NCBI GenBank assembly: GCA_028287865.1
Contig: JAQBOU010000093.1
Location: forward strand, 1-35,410
Source of the DNA: Mucilaginibacter sp.
GTDB lineage: Bacteria > Bacteroidota > Bacteroidia > Sphingobacteriales > Sphingobacteriaceae
Direction: 5' to 3'
DNA: 35,410 nt
How positions within the stretch are numbered: the stretch's first letter is position 1; each line of letters opens with the position of its first letter. The notes below the pieces were generated by a model, which had not been told where the DNA came from, did no database searches, and saw nothing but the letters and a program-made list of their open reading frames with translations. A program made the translations under genes and the position numbers. Shown piece after piece: positions 25,985 through 33,998 of this stretch.

Positions 25985-27658
25985 CTAACTTTCCAATAAC
26001 TCCCTTGCATTCTGCAAAGCGCTTTCACCGGGCTTGTCGCCGCTCAGCATTTTGGCAACTTCCAAAACACGTTCCTGTTTATTCAATTGTTTTATCCGGG
26101 TATAGGTTGTTGCGCCTTCATCATCCTTATAAACAAAATAATGACTTTGCCCTTTACAGGCTATTTGCGGCAGATGGGTAATGGTGATCACCTGTAAATT
26201 ATCTGCGAGCCTTTCCATTATCTGGCCTACTTTGTTGGCCACTTCTCCGGATACTCCTGTATCTATCTCGTCAAAAATAATAGTAGGCAACGCAGTGTTT
26301 TGAGCAATTAATGATTTTATAGCCAGCATGAGCCGGGATAACTCGCCACCCGATGCCACTTTGCTCATTTCGGCCAGGGCATGTCCTTTATTAGCGTTAA
26401 ACAGGAATCGGACCTGGTCTATTCCATTAACTCCCAAACCCCCTAAAGGGGAGTTATGTCCTGTGGTTGATAGTCCAATTTTAATATTGGAGTTGGGCAT
26501 CCCCATTTCGGCGAGCGTTTGCAATACAGAAGCTTCGATAGTTGGTGCAGTCTTTTTTCTGTTGGCAGATAGCGTTGCAGCTAATTGTTCCAGCTCTTGT
26601 TTATCGGCATCGAGTTGTTTACACAGCTTTTCAATCGCTTCGTCCCCAAAAACAGCCTGCTGTATTTTAGCTGAAAGGTCCTCCTGCAGCTGAAGCAGTT
26701 CAGCATTGCTATTTACGCGATGTTTTTTCTGTAAATTATAGATGAGGCTTAACCGTGTGTTTACTTCTTCGGCCTTTGCCTCATTGGTATGGGTACGCTG
26801 CTCAATATTTTCTATTTCTGTGGCTATATCCTTTAATTCAATTACAGTGCTGTTTAAACGCTGGTAGAGTTCAGCAATCAGCGGGTTAAATTTTTCTAAC
26901 GATAAAAGCTGATGGCCCGCCTCATGCAATTGGATTATTGCCGATGTTTCACCTTCGTGCATCAGGTAGTACGCGGCTAAAAGATTCCGCTTTATTTCGC
27001 CGGCGTTGTTAAGGGCATAAAGTTCCTGCTCTAACTGTTCCTGCTCATTTTCGGAGAGGCTTGCTTTTTCCAGCTCATCAAATTGGAACTGAAAATAATC
27101 AAGATCGGCCTTAGCTTTGTCACTTTCGTCAATAAGCTGCTTTAGTTTGGCTGATGCTTTTTTGTAGGATCTGAATTTAGTACGGTATTCATTTAACAAT
27201 TCATCATGTTTGGCAACAGCATCAACCACTAAAAGCTGAAACTCCGGGTCGTTGATCTCCATTGTAGCATGCTGGGAGTGTATGTCAATCAATTGTTCGC
27301 CCAATGCTTTAAGAGCATTCAAATTAACAGGAGTGTCATTTACAAAAGCCCGTGACTTACCATCGGCTGATATTTCGCGCCTTAAAACCGTTTCTGCTTC
27401 GTAGTCGAGGTCATTATCCTCAAAAAACTGTTTCAAATGAAAATTACCGATCTTAAACGATCCCTCGATGACGCATTTTTTTTGCTGGTTAAAAAAGTAA
27501 CGGCTTTCGGCACGCTGGCCTAAAATAAGCGAAAGCGCACCCAATATGATCGATTTGCCGGCCCCTGTCTCGCCGGTTAGTATATTTAACCCTTTATCAA
27601 AAGTGATTTCAAGGTTGTCAATCAAAGCGTAATTATTAATACTGAGCTTTTGAAGCAT
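25985..27658 (-). CDS. recN: DNA repair protein RecN
   Basis: SMC-like ATPase that acts at double-strand breaks. Walker A is GETGAGKS (29-36), with the RecN-specific N-terminus LSINNYALIDNLEITFDKG. A central coiled coil spans about 160-370, and the C-terminal ATPase half carries the signature VASGGELSRLM and the Walker B segment TIIFDEIDTGVSG. At 557 aa it is full length. Just before the signature motif lies an insertion-like stretch HNSPLGGLGVNG, encoded by a C/G-rich palindrome (26427-26458) of the kind usually found between genes. The start codon is only a few bases downstream of a hairpin with a T-run. No strong Shine-Dalgarno sequence is visible. Confidence 0.94.
   Translation of the reverse strand: MLQKLSINNYALIDNLEITFDKGLNILTGETGAGKSIILGALSLILGQRAESRYFFNQQKKCVIEGSFKIGNFHLKQFFEDNDLDYEAETVLRREISADGKSRAFVNDTPVNLNALKALGEQLIDIHSQHATMEINDPEFQLLVVDAVAKHDELLNEYRTKFRSYKKASAKLKQLIDESDKAKADLDYFQFQFDELEKASLSENEQEQLEQELYALNNAGEIKRNLLAAYYLMHEGETSAIIQLHEAGHQLLSLEKFNPLIAELYQRLNSTVIELKDIATEIENIEQRTHTNEAKAEEVNTRLSLIYNLQKKHRVNSNAELLQLQEDLSAKIQQAVFGDEAIEKLCKQLDADKQELEQLAATLSANRKKTAPTIEASVLQTLAEMGMPNSNIKIGLSTTGHNSPLGGLGVNGIDQVRFLFNANKGHALAEMSKVASGGELSRLMLAIKSLIAQNTALPTIIFDEIDTGVSGEVANKVGQIMERLADNLQVITITHLPQIACKGQSHYFVYKDDEGATTYTRIKQLNKQERVLEVAKMLSGDKPGESALQNARELLES
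26427..26458. repeat. Intergenic-type palindromic element inside recN
   Basis: The DNA reads AACTCCC, a short spacer, then CCCCTAAAGGGGAGTT. CCCC pairs with GGGG around TAAA, and the outer AACTCC can pair with GGAGTT. Similar elements occur between genes in related bacteria (recollection); a relative may be the ACCCC/GGGGT hairpin at 32606-32620 here. It stays in frame. Confidence 0.55.
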
Positions 27659-27663
27659 AAAAA

Positions 27664-27687
27664 AGTATCCTCTGTTTGGAGGATACT
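27664..27687 (-). terminator. Terminator-like hairpin directly before recN
   Basis: AGTATCCTC and GAGGATACT form a perfect 9-bp stem with a 6-nt loop. On the minus strand it is followed by six T and then at once by the recN ATG. It could terminate the BlaI/M56 transcript, or act as a structured leader of recN. Confidence 0.65.
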
Positions 27688-27703
27688 AAATTACGATTTT
27701 TAT

Positions 27704-27736
27704 GTTAGAGGTTAGAAATAAGAGGGTAGAGATTAG
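27704..27736. repeat. Degenerate short tandem repeat
   Basis: Three to four imperfect copies of a 7-9 bp unit similar to GTTAGAG (gttagaggttagaaataag, then agggtagagattag). It lies in the 120-bp gap between the M56 gene and recN and is followed by an 8-bp hairpin (TTAGTTTA/TAAACTAA, 27733-27758). Confidence 0.45.
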
Positions 27737-27778
27737 TTTAAATTTATTAGTAAACTAACCTTCATGGCCTATTAGCAA

Positions 27779-29803
27779 TTACTGATTACCCGGTGGTTCA
27801 GGAGCCGTTGGTTTCTCTGCTTTTTCAATTTTCTCCGGAGCTTCTGGTTTTTCAGGCTTTTCCGGTTTTTCAAAATCCTCGTTGAAGTTATAGTTATAAT
27901 TAAAGTTCATGTTCTTTAACTGCTTTATATAATTTTTATAACCAGGGCTATTAATATAAGCACTCATTTTTCTTACAGCTTCTTTGAGTGATTCCTGTTC
28001 CTTTTTAATTTGGGCACTATTTTGATAGCTGCTCATTTGTTTTCCCAGCCGTTCCATCTCCCTTTGTTGTTCCTTCATTTCGGGGTTTTCATAAGCTCTT
28101 TTTAAACTATCGCCTAATGCCCGCATCAGTTTGTTTTGTTCCTTAAATTCGGGGGTGTTAAAGCGGGCGCTCATTTGTTCGCCCATACTTTTCAGTTCAT
28201 CTGTTTTTCTTTTTATATCAGGAGGCAACTTGCTGGCTAGCTCATCCTGGTATTTTTTGTAATTTTCGTCCTTGTCGTCATAATAGTTCCGGTCAAGCGG
28301 AATCCCATATTTTTTTCTAAGCTCATTATCCAATTTTTTAAATTCGGGACTATGGAAATAAATACCTATGCTTTTGCCCGTTTCACCCATCCTGGCCGAT
28401 AGTTTTTGTTGTTGCTCATTATCGCCGCCCCAGTTTTTTGAAAAATCAGCACCGGCTTTTGAAAGCTCCTCCTGTTGTTTTTGTATTTCGGGGCTGTTAT
28501 AAAAGCCCTGTAATTGTTTACCCAGTTGTTCCATTTCCTCCTGGGTTTTCTTGAAACTTTCGCTGTTATAATATTTGCTTAAGGCGTTAGCATGTTGTTG
28601 AATTTCTGCATTTAGCTCATCCATCTTTTTATCATTTCCCGCTGGAGAATAAAGATGATTCTCAGTACGATGCACTTTTTTAATGGTATGTGCCTGTAGT
28701 TGTGTTGTTTTTTTAGCAGTACTTTTATGACTGGTATCGCCAAGCATCGTGTTTATTAGGGGGCTGATGGCCTTTACAGATATTTTTCCCTGCGCAATTT
28801 GGGGGTTTAGCATGGTCATAATGCCAATCCCCATGGCTAATATAAGCATGGCCGCCAATGCAGGGCGCAGGCTTGTTGTTGGTTTTTTAGTTTTCATGAT
28901 ACGTTCAATTCTGTTTAATAAATGGTGCTTTTTGCCTGTGGCGGCCTGCGCTAGCTTCCAGTCGTTTTGGCGGGTTTGTTCAAGCTTTAACAATGCTTTC
29001 GCATAGATGATAGGGTTTGCAGTGGCCTTTACAACCAGGTCGTCGCAGCAGTTCTCACGTTCTTCGTTTATGATCCGGTTAATGAGCAATGCACACGGAT
29101 TAAAAAATAGCAATACAGATACTACCTGCTGTATCATATTTACCAGATAGTCATTACGTTTAACATGCGCCAGTTCATGCAATAAAATGGCTTCAATTTC
29201 TTTGGTCGATAAATATGTCGATAATGTAAACGGTAAAAAAATTACAGGTTTAAAGTAACCGGCTATGCACGGTACGTCAACCAGGTTACTTAAGCCAATT
29301 GTTATTTTATGAGTAATGCCGAGCATTTCAGTAAATTTGGTTACCTGTTGCTGCAATGCTATGTCAATACTCATGGTTTGCTTTATGGTATTAATTTTAT
29401 TGCGGGCAAGTATCAGCCGGCTTGTGTTAAAAACGAGGCCTGTAATATAAATTACAGCTATATAAGGAAGGTATTCTTCAATACTATAATAATAACGTAT
29501 GCTTTGATTACTGAACTGGCTGATGTTTCCCGGCAACTGAATTAGCAAAGGCATAGCAGAAAATTTTGAGGGCGCTGTTGCAATCCAGTTGTAAATGGTA
29601 ATTTCATTAACAAGCGTAAATATAAACCACCCCGTTATAGCCAACAAACTGCCTGTTGCCCATAAGTATTTTTTTGACGAAGATAGTTGCGCAAAAAACG
29701 TTAAAACTAACCTTAGTATGAAATAGATCAGCAATCCCTGCCATAACGAGTTGATGATTGTAATACCTAAAATCTGGCTGATGTTATACAATATGTTTTC
29801 CAT
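27779..29803 (-). CDS. M56 (BlaR1-like) membrane metallopeptidase with C-terminal tandem repeats
   Basis: Membrane zinc protease of 674 aa, encoded 115 bp downstream of its predicted repressor gene. Transmembrane segments lie near 12-37, 48-68, 112-132, 220-240 and 316-337, with the active site HELAH at 209-213. BlaR1 proteins normally carry a penicillin-binding sensor domain after the last membrane segment. Here that is replaced by about 250 residues of charged helices containing some eight degenerate 23-residue repeats (pattern Y-x-SPE-x-K-x-Q-E-x-L-G-K-Q-M, for example FYNSPEIQKQQEEL and RFNTPEFKEQNKLM). It ends in a Pro-Glu-Lys-rich tail (residues about 645-674). It likely inactivates BlaI on an envelope signal; the signal is unknown. 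Confidence 0.88.
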   Translation of the reverse strand: MENILYNISQILGITIINSLWQGLLIYFILRLVLTFFAQLSSSKKYLWATGSLLAITGWFIFTLVNEITIYNWIATAPSKFSAMPLLIQLPGNISQFSNQSIRYYYSIEEYLPYIAVIYITGLVFNTSRLILARNKINTIKQTMSIDIALQQQVTKFTEMLGITHKITIGLSNLVDVPCIAGYFKPVIFLPFTLSTYLSTKEIEAILLHELAHVKRNDYLVNMIQQVVSVLLFFNPCALLINRIINEERENCCDDLVVKATANPIIYAKALLKLEQTRQNDWKLAQAATGKKHHLLNRIERIMKTKKPTTSLRPALAAMLILAMGIGIMTMLNPQIAQGKISVKAISPLINTMLGDTSHKSTAKKTTQLQAHTIKKVHRTENHLYSPAGNDKKMDELNAEIQQHANALSKYYNSESFKKTQEEMEQLGKQLQGFYNSPEIQKQQEELSKAGADFSKNWGGDNEQQQKLSARMGETGKSIGIYFHSPEFKKLDNELRKKYGIPLDRNYYDDKDENYKKYQDELASKLPPDIKRKTDELKSMGEQMSARFNTPEFKEQNKLMRALGDSLKRAYENPEMKEQQREMERLGKQMSSYQNSAQIKKEQESLKEAVRKMSAYINSPGYKNYIKQLKNMNFNYNYNFNEDFEKPEKPEKPEAPEKIEKAEKPTAPEPPGNQ

Positions 29804-29815
29804 AACCTTTAGTTT

Positions 29816-29850
29816 AGTCCGAAAGTCCGGAAAGACCGGAAGTCCGAAAG
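29816..29850. repeat. Short tandem repeat, 8-9 bp units
   Basis: Four imperfect copies in a row: AGTCCGAA, AGTCCGGA, AAGACCGGA, AGTCCGAA. It lies 13 bp upstream of the M56 start codon, between the repressor and protease genes. It may influence translation of the second gene. Confidence 0.65.
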
Positions 29851-29918
29851 ATTGTTTGATTGTTATTGATTATCTTTTTAAACCGTAAATAGGTGACCTT
29901 ACCTTAGTTCACTAAACG

Positions 29919-30293
29919 CTAACCTTTATTCTCAAACTTTTCCAGGTAATTCTTAATCGCATCAATTTCATCTTTCGAAGCACGGTGATGGCCTAAAGCC
30001 TGTATCACCAGGTCGGAAGTTGAACCCTTAAATACGGTTGATATAATTTTATCCAAAGCTGTTTGCTGCGCCTGCTCACGGGTTATTACTGCTTTATAAA
30101 GATGTGTTTTGGCGGTAGTATCACGCTCAACTAAACCTTTATCATGCATTATCTGCATCAATTTTAAAGTAGTTGTATAACCTGAATCTTTATTTTTCGC
30201 TAATTCTTCATGCACATCTCTAACGGTACATTGACCCTTTTTCCAGATCACCTGTAATATTTCGAGTTCGCTTTCTGTTGGTTTTATTTCCAT
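29919..30293 (-). CDS. BlaI/MecI/CopY-family repressor
   Basis: 124-residue winged-helix repressor. The N-terminal DNA-binding domain (about 1-75) contains PTESELEILQVIWKKGQCTV and the recognition part SGYTTTLKLMQIMHDKGLV. The C-terminal helices (about 80-122) form the dimer interface that the partner protease would cut or disable. The length and motifs match BlaI/MecI. The M56 gene follows after 115 bp, the classical repressor-sensor pairing. Upstream lies a promoter overlapped by two 16-bp dyads, very probably its own operators. Confidence 0.92.
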   Translation of the reverse strand: MEIKPTESELEILQVIWKKGQCTVRDVHEELAKNKDSGYTTTLKLMQIMHDKGLVERDTTAKTHLYKAVITREQAQQTALDKIISTVFKGSTSDLVIQALGHHRASKDEIDAIKNYLEKFENKG

Positions 30294-30303
30294 TTTAAGT
30301 GTA

Positions 30304-30350
30304 TACGAATTTGTTCGTACAAATATCTACGATAGATTTCGTATTTGCAA
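30304..30350 (-). promoter_or_regulatory. blaI promoter with two operator dyads
   Basis: Minus-strand promoter: TTG (30348-30350), 20-bp spacer, GATATTTG (30320-30327; one mismatch to TAnnTTTG). Dyad 1, TACGATAGATTTCGTA (30328-30343), fills the spacer. Dyad 2, TACGAATTTGTTCGTA (30304-30319), covers the expected transcription start. Both share the half-site TACGA and are 24 bp apart centre to centre. Confidence 0.75.
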
Positions 30351-30499
30351 ATTATTTTGTTGTTTTTTTAAAAAGACGCTTTATGAAAGAAGAATGTTGC
30401 AAGAAGATGCAGAAATCATATATCTTTTGAACAAGATTTAAGGGAGGCAGGTTACAGGCTTTTAGCTTTGGTCTTTTTGCTTTAAGCTATACCATAAGA

Positions 30500-31396
30500 T
30501 CAATTCTTTTGCAGCGCCTGGTATTTAAGGCCGTTTGCGGGATCGGCCTGGCTTAAAATATTTAAAGCTTGTAATCTGTCCGCGGGATCGGCTTTGGCAA
30601 AGATAGACACCAACTCATCAGATTTGGCTGTAAAAAATACAAGCGGAAACATGGAGCCCAGACGTTGCCTGTCAACTTGGGAGAGTATTGGAAGTAATGC
30701 CACCAGAACCTTCCGTCCCTTGCCTGTATTATCGGCCATTATATCCAGTCCGTTACGGTGATAGTCGTACATTAAGCTGCGCAACGGCTGGTAAAGGGTA
30801 TTGTTTAAGTTTTCGGAAAGCCAGTAGCGGTTTATAGTACCATCAAATGCTTTCCATCCTTTATTGCCAGAAGTTTGGGCATTGATAATAACGTTTTGGG
30901 CTGCCGAAAAATAAGGTGACCCACCAAAACGTGAAAAAGTATCATAATCCATACCCACAATTATATAGGCATAAAAAGCCATAATGGAACTTAAATTACT
31001 TTGGTAATTTTGATCGGTATAATCAACAGTTTGCCCTTCGGTATAAGTGATATCAATATCCTTATCCACAATATTGAGAAGGGTAGAAGTGTAAGTAGAA
31101 TTAAATACCGGCCGGGTAGATTGCACCTGCAATTCGCCGCTAAAACTTGCACTGCCATCCCATGAGGTAACATTGAATATAAAATTACAACTTATCCTTT
31201 CCTGTGGTAAAATATTGTCTGCGCTCCATTTACGGCCATTTAAAAAATCTTTCATGGCAGTTTCAAGGGATTGAAAAATGCGTTTATTAGTTGTTTGTAT
31301 TTTGGGTGCTACAACCTGTACCCTGGCATTTAAATCTTGTGCGGCAGCAGTTAAACTTAATAAAGCAAATAAAATAAACAAACTAAATACTCTCAT
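30500..31396 (-). CDS. porD: Type IX secretion component PorD (DUF4835)
   Basis: 298-residue periplasmic protein with a signal peptide (1-19, ending TAAAQ). It then shows the DUF4835 pattern: DLNARVQVVAPKIQTTNKRI at the mature N-terminus, NRYWLSENLNNTLYQPLRSL in the second half, and YHRNGLDIMADN. The family is annotated as PorD of the type IX secretion system. The gene overlaps coaBC by four bases (ATGA), as is common in Bacteroidota. A T9SS cargo protein is encoded about 8 kb away in this window, so the system is in use in this organism. Confidence 0.88.
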   Translation of the reverse strand: MRVFSLFILFALLSLTAAAQDLNARVQVVAPKIQTTNKRIFQSLETAMKDFLNGRKWSADNILPQERISCNFIFNVTSWDGSASFSGELQVQSTRPVFNSTYTSTLLNIVDKDIDITYTEGQTVDYTDQNYQSNLSSIMAFYAYIIVGMDYDTFSRFGGSPYFSAAQNVIINAQTSGNKGWKAFDGTINRYWLSENLNNTLYQPLRSLMYDYHRNGLDIMADNTGKGRKVLVALLPILSQVDRQRLGSMFPLVFFTAKSDELVSIFAKADPADRLQALNILSQADPANGLKYQALQKN

Positions 31397-32595
31397 CTTT
31401 TTATTAATTCAATAACCTTTTGACAAATATCCCGGGCAACTTCTTCTTTGCTTTTAAGTTCATAAACCGTTTTTTTAAGGCTCATATCTATTATAGTAAC
31501 TTTATTGGTATCGCTTTTAAAGCCCGCTCCTTTGTCATTAAGGGAATTTAAAACAATAAAGTCCAGATTTTTCTTTCGCAGTTTTTCAATGGCGTTCTTT
31601 TCTTCATCATTGGTTTCTAATGCAAATCCCACTAATATTTGTCCGGCAGCTTTATGAGTCCCAAGCTCGCTCAAAATATCTGTTGTTTTTTTTACGTCGA
31701 TGCTAAAGGAGTTATTTTGTTTTTTAATTTTTTGCTGTGCGACCATAACAGGTGTATAATCTGCCACAGCAGCACTCATTATACAAGCCTTTGAATTTTT
31801 AAAGTGAAAAACACAGGCTTCAAGCATTTCGGCAGCCGAAGTAACATCAATACGTTTAATAGTTTTCTGTTTGCTAACCTGTGCCGAAGGTCCGGCTATA
31901 AGCGTAACCTCCGCACCCAACAAGGCCAGTTCATCAGCAATGGCAAAGCCCATTTTGCCAGACGAATGATTGCCTATAAAACGTACCGGATCAATCGCCT
32001 CATAAGTAGGCCCGGCAGTTACTAATATCTTTTGATTAATTAAAGGAAGGTTTTTTTTTAGTTCTGCGGATAAAAATTCAATCATTTCTTCCGGCTCGGC
32101 CATACGCCCTTCGCCATAAAGGCCGCTCGCTAATTCACCATTACCCGGCGGTATCAGTATATTTCCAAATGATTGAAGCTTAAGGACGTTTTTTTTTGTA
32201 GCGTCATGTTTCCACATGTCCAGATCCATAGCGGGCGCAAAATATACCGGGCATTTTGCCGAAAGGTAAACAGCTAACAGCAAATTATCGCACAGCCCAT
32301 TTGCCATTTTTGCCAGGGTATTGGCGGTAGCAGGCGCTACCACAAAGAAATCAGCCCATAAACCTAATTCAACATGATTATTCCACTCACCTGTTTCGGA
32401 TGTAAAGTAATCAACAAGTACCGGGTTTTTTGAAAGGGTTGAAAGGGTTAGCGGCGTAATAAAGCCGGTAGCATCGGGGGTCATAATAACCCGCACGTTG
32501 GCGCCGCTTTTTATCAATAGCCTTACAAATGATGCTGATTTATACGCTGCGATGCTTCCGCAAATACCTAAAACAATGTTTTTGTTCTGGAACAT
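31393..32595 (-). CDS. coaBC: Bifunctional phosphopantothenoylcysteine decarboxylase / phosphopantothenate-cysteine ligase CoaBC
   Basis: Two consecutive steps of coenzyme A synthesis in one 400-residue cytoplasmic protein. The N-terminal flavoprotein decarboxylase (about 1-180) shows GICGSIAAYKSASFVRLL, catalytic H74 in WNNHVELG, ADFFVVAPATANT, and the PAMDLDMW motif (121-128). The C-terminal ligase (about 187-400) has GPTYEAIDPVRFIGNHSSGK and a Lys-rich loop near KIKKQNN. An AAGGAG Shine-Dalgarno lies three bases before the ATG, rare in this window. Upstream are two hairpins between it and the omega gene, which could attenuate transcription from bamD. Confidence 0.95.
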   Translation of the reverse strand: MFQNKNIVLGICGSIAAYKSASFVRLLIKSGANVRVIMTPDATGFITPLTLSTLSKNPVLVDYFTSETGEWNNHVELGLWADFFVVAPATANTLAKMANGLCDNLLLAVYLSAKCPVYFAPAMDLDMWKHDATKKNVLKLQSFGNILIPPGNGELASGLYGEGRMAEPEEMIEFLSAELKKNLPLINQKILVTAGPTYEAIDPVRFIGNHSSGKMGFAIADELALLGAEVTLIAGPSAQVSKQKTIKRIDVTSAAEMLEACVFHFKNSKACIMSAAVADYTPVMVAQQKIKKQNNSFSIDVKKTTDILSELGTHKAAGQILVGFALETNDEEKNAIEKLRKKNLDFIVLNSLNDKGAGFKSDTNKVTIIDMSLKKTVYELKSKEEVARDICQKVIELIKR

Positions 32596-32605
32596 GGGCT
32601 CCTTA

Positions 32606-32620
32606 ACCCCTTAACGGGGT
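32606..32620 (-). promoter_or_regulatory. Hairpin in the coaBC leader
   Basis: ACCCC and GGGGT form a 5-bp stem around a 5-nt loop, ending just upstream of the coaBC Shine-Dalgarno (AAGGAG on the minus strand). It may modulate translation, or be a copy of a palindromic repeat. Confidence 0.4.
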
Positions 32621-32650
32621 ATTGATTTATTTAAGGTTAAAAGTAACAAA

Positions 32651-32672
32651 AAAACTCCCATTAGGGAGTTTT
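32651..32672 (-). terminator. Intrinsic terminator or attenuator after the omega gene
   Basis: AAAACTCCC and GGGAGTTTT form a 9-bp stem with a 4-nt loop, followed on the minus strand by further T. It lies between the omega gene and coaBC in an otherwise operon-like row, so partial read-through is likely. Confidence 0.72.
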
Positions 32673-32715
32673 AAATTATCATGCTTTTGCTTCCCTTCCG
32701 GGAACCGGAAGAATA

Positions 32716-33054
32716 TTATTGTTCTTTTGCCGGATTGCGGTAGTAAATCTTATCATCTAAAAATTCCTGAACAGCTACCAATGTTGGCTTAGGCAACTTT
32801 TCATAATATTTAGAGATTTCGATTTGCTCGCGATTTTCAAAAACTTCTTCCAGGTTATCGTTGGACGATGCAAATTCCGAAAGTTTTTGATGCAATTCTT
32901 CCTTTATATTATTTGAGATCTGGTTAGCCCTTTTTGACATAATAACCAGCGACTCATAAATATTATCGGTTTTTACATCTAACTCGCGCAAATCGCGGGT
33001 TACTGTACTGCTTGCCGGGGCAGGCTTGGTAATATTGTTATTATTAGCGTTCAT
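32716..33054 (-). CDS. rpoZ: RNA polymerase omega subunit, Bacteroidota type (Rpb6-like)
   Basis: 112-residue protein with a low-complexity N-terminus (Asn, Pro, Ala, Ser to about 20) followed by the Bacteroidota omega-like pattern: TDNIYESLVIMSKRANQISN at 30-49 (the residues that contact beta-prime) and a C-terminal acidic helix (KPTLVAVQEFLDDKIYYR). It supports assembly and stability of RNA polymerase. It sits 10 bp after bamD and is presumably expressed from the bamD promoter. Its position between bamD and coaBC supports the assignment despite weak similarity to proteobacterial omega. Confidence 0.82.
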   Translation of the reverse strand: MNANNNNITKPAPASSTVTRDLRELDVKTDNIYESLVIMSKRANQISNNIKEELHQKLSEFASSNDNLEEVFENREQIEISKYYEKLPKPTLVAVQEFLDDKIYYRNPAKEQ

Positions 33055-33064
33055 ATCTATTTGA

Positions 33065-33994
33065 TTATGGGATTTTTTTGCCGCCGTTATCTTTTTCTGA
33101 AGATGGCTGACTTTTAACTGTATCTTTTTGACGGTCTATTTTTTTCTCTATCTTTGGGTTATATAAAGCTTCAGCCAATACGTTTTTAGCTTTTTGTATT
33201 CCCTGTTTACTTTCCTTTTTATAGTTCTGGGCCTCCTGTAAATATTTGCTGCTGGGGTACTTTTCTATAAACTGATCTGCATAATTTATAGCCTGGTTAT
33301 AACGGGTTTCCTGTGATAATTCCCTGCTATGTTCAGCATACATATATTGTGCTCTTATGGTTAAAAACTCAATCTCTTCAGCATATTTAGTATCCGGATA
33401 ATCACGCAGTGTGTTACCGAATGAAATAACGGCTGACTGGTAATTGCTAATGGTTAAATAAAGCTTTGAATTGGCATATGATTTCTCTTCCAGCTTGTCG
33501 CGCAGGTTTTGTATCAGTTTACTGGCTTCAGCAACACGATCGCTTTTAGGGTACAGGTTTATAAACAACTGCAACGCATCAATAGCCTTGTTGGTATTAT
33601 CCTGGTCAAGTGAAAATATAGGAGAATCAAGATAATAGCAGTATGCATACATAAATCTGCACTCTTCAGCCCGTGCACTTGAAGGATAGGTATCTGCAAA
33701 ATTTTTAAAGTGGTATCTTGCCGATGTATAATCCTTTAGTTTATAATTCGTGTAAGCATAATCATAAAACAACTCCTCAGCCTCGGCGTATCCCCTATAG
33801 CGTGTTACCAAACCATCAAACAAACCAAGGGCTTTGGTATATTCCTTTTTGTTGTATAATTTAATAGCTTCGGCATATTTTTTTGCGTTATCGTTACTAG
33901 CCTTCAGCTTTTCATATTTGCTTTTACAACTTCCCAGGATAATAATTAACGCCGCAAATATACCGGCTAATAAAATGAGTTGTTTTTTAAACAT
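33065..33994 (-). CDS. bamD: Outer-membrane assembly lipoprotein BamD
   Basis: 309-residue lipoprotein of the beta-barrel assembly machinery on the inner face of the outer membrane. The signal peptide ends in a lipobox (IILGSC, C23). Tetratricopeptide-like repeats follow: YAEAIKLYNKKEYTKALGLF at 40-59, DYTSARYHFKNFADTYPSS, KAIDALQLFINLYPKSD and YNQAINYADQFIEKYPSS, the usual five-TPR arrangement. The C-terminal 40 residues are Lys- and Ser-rich and probably disordered. The start codon is only four bases after a good promoter -7 element, so the mRNA appears to be leaderless. Confidence 0.92.
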   Translation of the reverse strand: MFKKQLILLAGIFAALIIILGSCKSKYEKLKASNDNAKKYAEAIKLYNKKEYTKALGLFDGLVTRYRGYAEAEELFYDYAYTNYKLKDYTSARYHFKNFADTYPSSARAEECRFMYAYCYYLDSPIFSLDQDNTNKAIDALQLFINLYPKSDRVAEASKLIQNLRDKLEEKSYANSKLYLTISNYQSAVISFGNTLRDYPDTKYAEEIEFLTIRAQYMYAEHSRELSQETRYNQAINYADQFIEKYPSSKYLQEAQNYKKESKQGIQKAKNVLAEALYNPKIEKKIDRQKDTVKSQPSSEKDNGGKKIP

Positions 33995-33998
33995 TTTG

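Noticed and set aside
26328..26693. 121-codon plus-strand frame inside recN
   Set aside because: It is antisense to well-conserved RecN ATPase motifs and has no start signal or similarity.
27779..28660. Repeated QQ/KEQ segments of the M56 gene as a possible CRISPR-like or DNA repeat array
   Set aside because: The repetition is at protein level, degenerate at DNA level, and inside one continuous reading frame.
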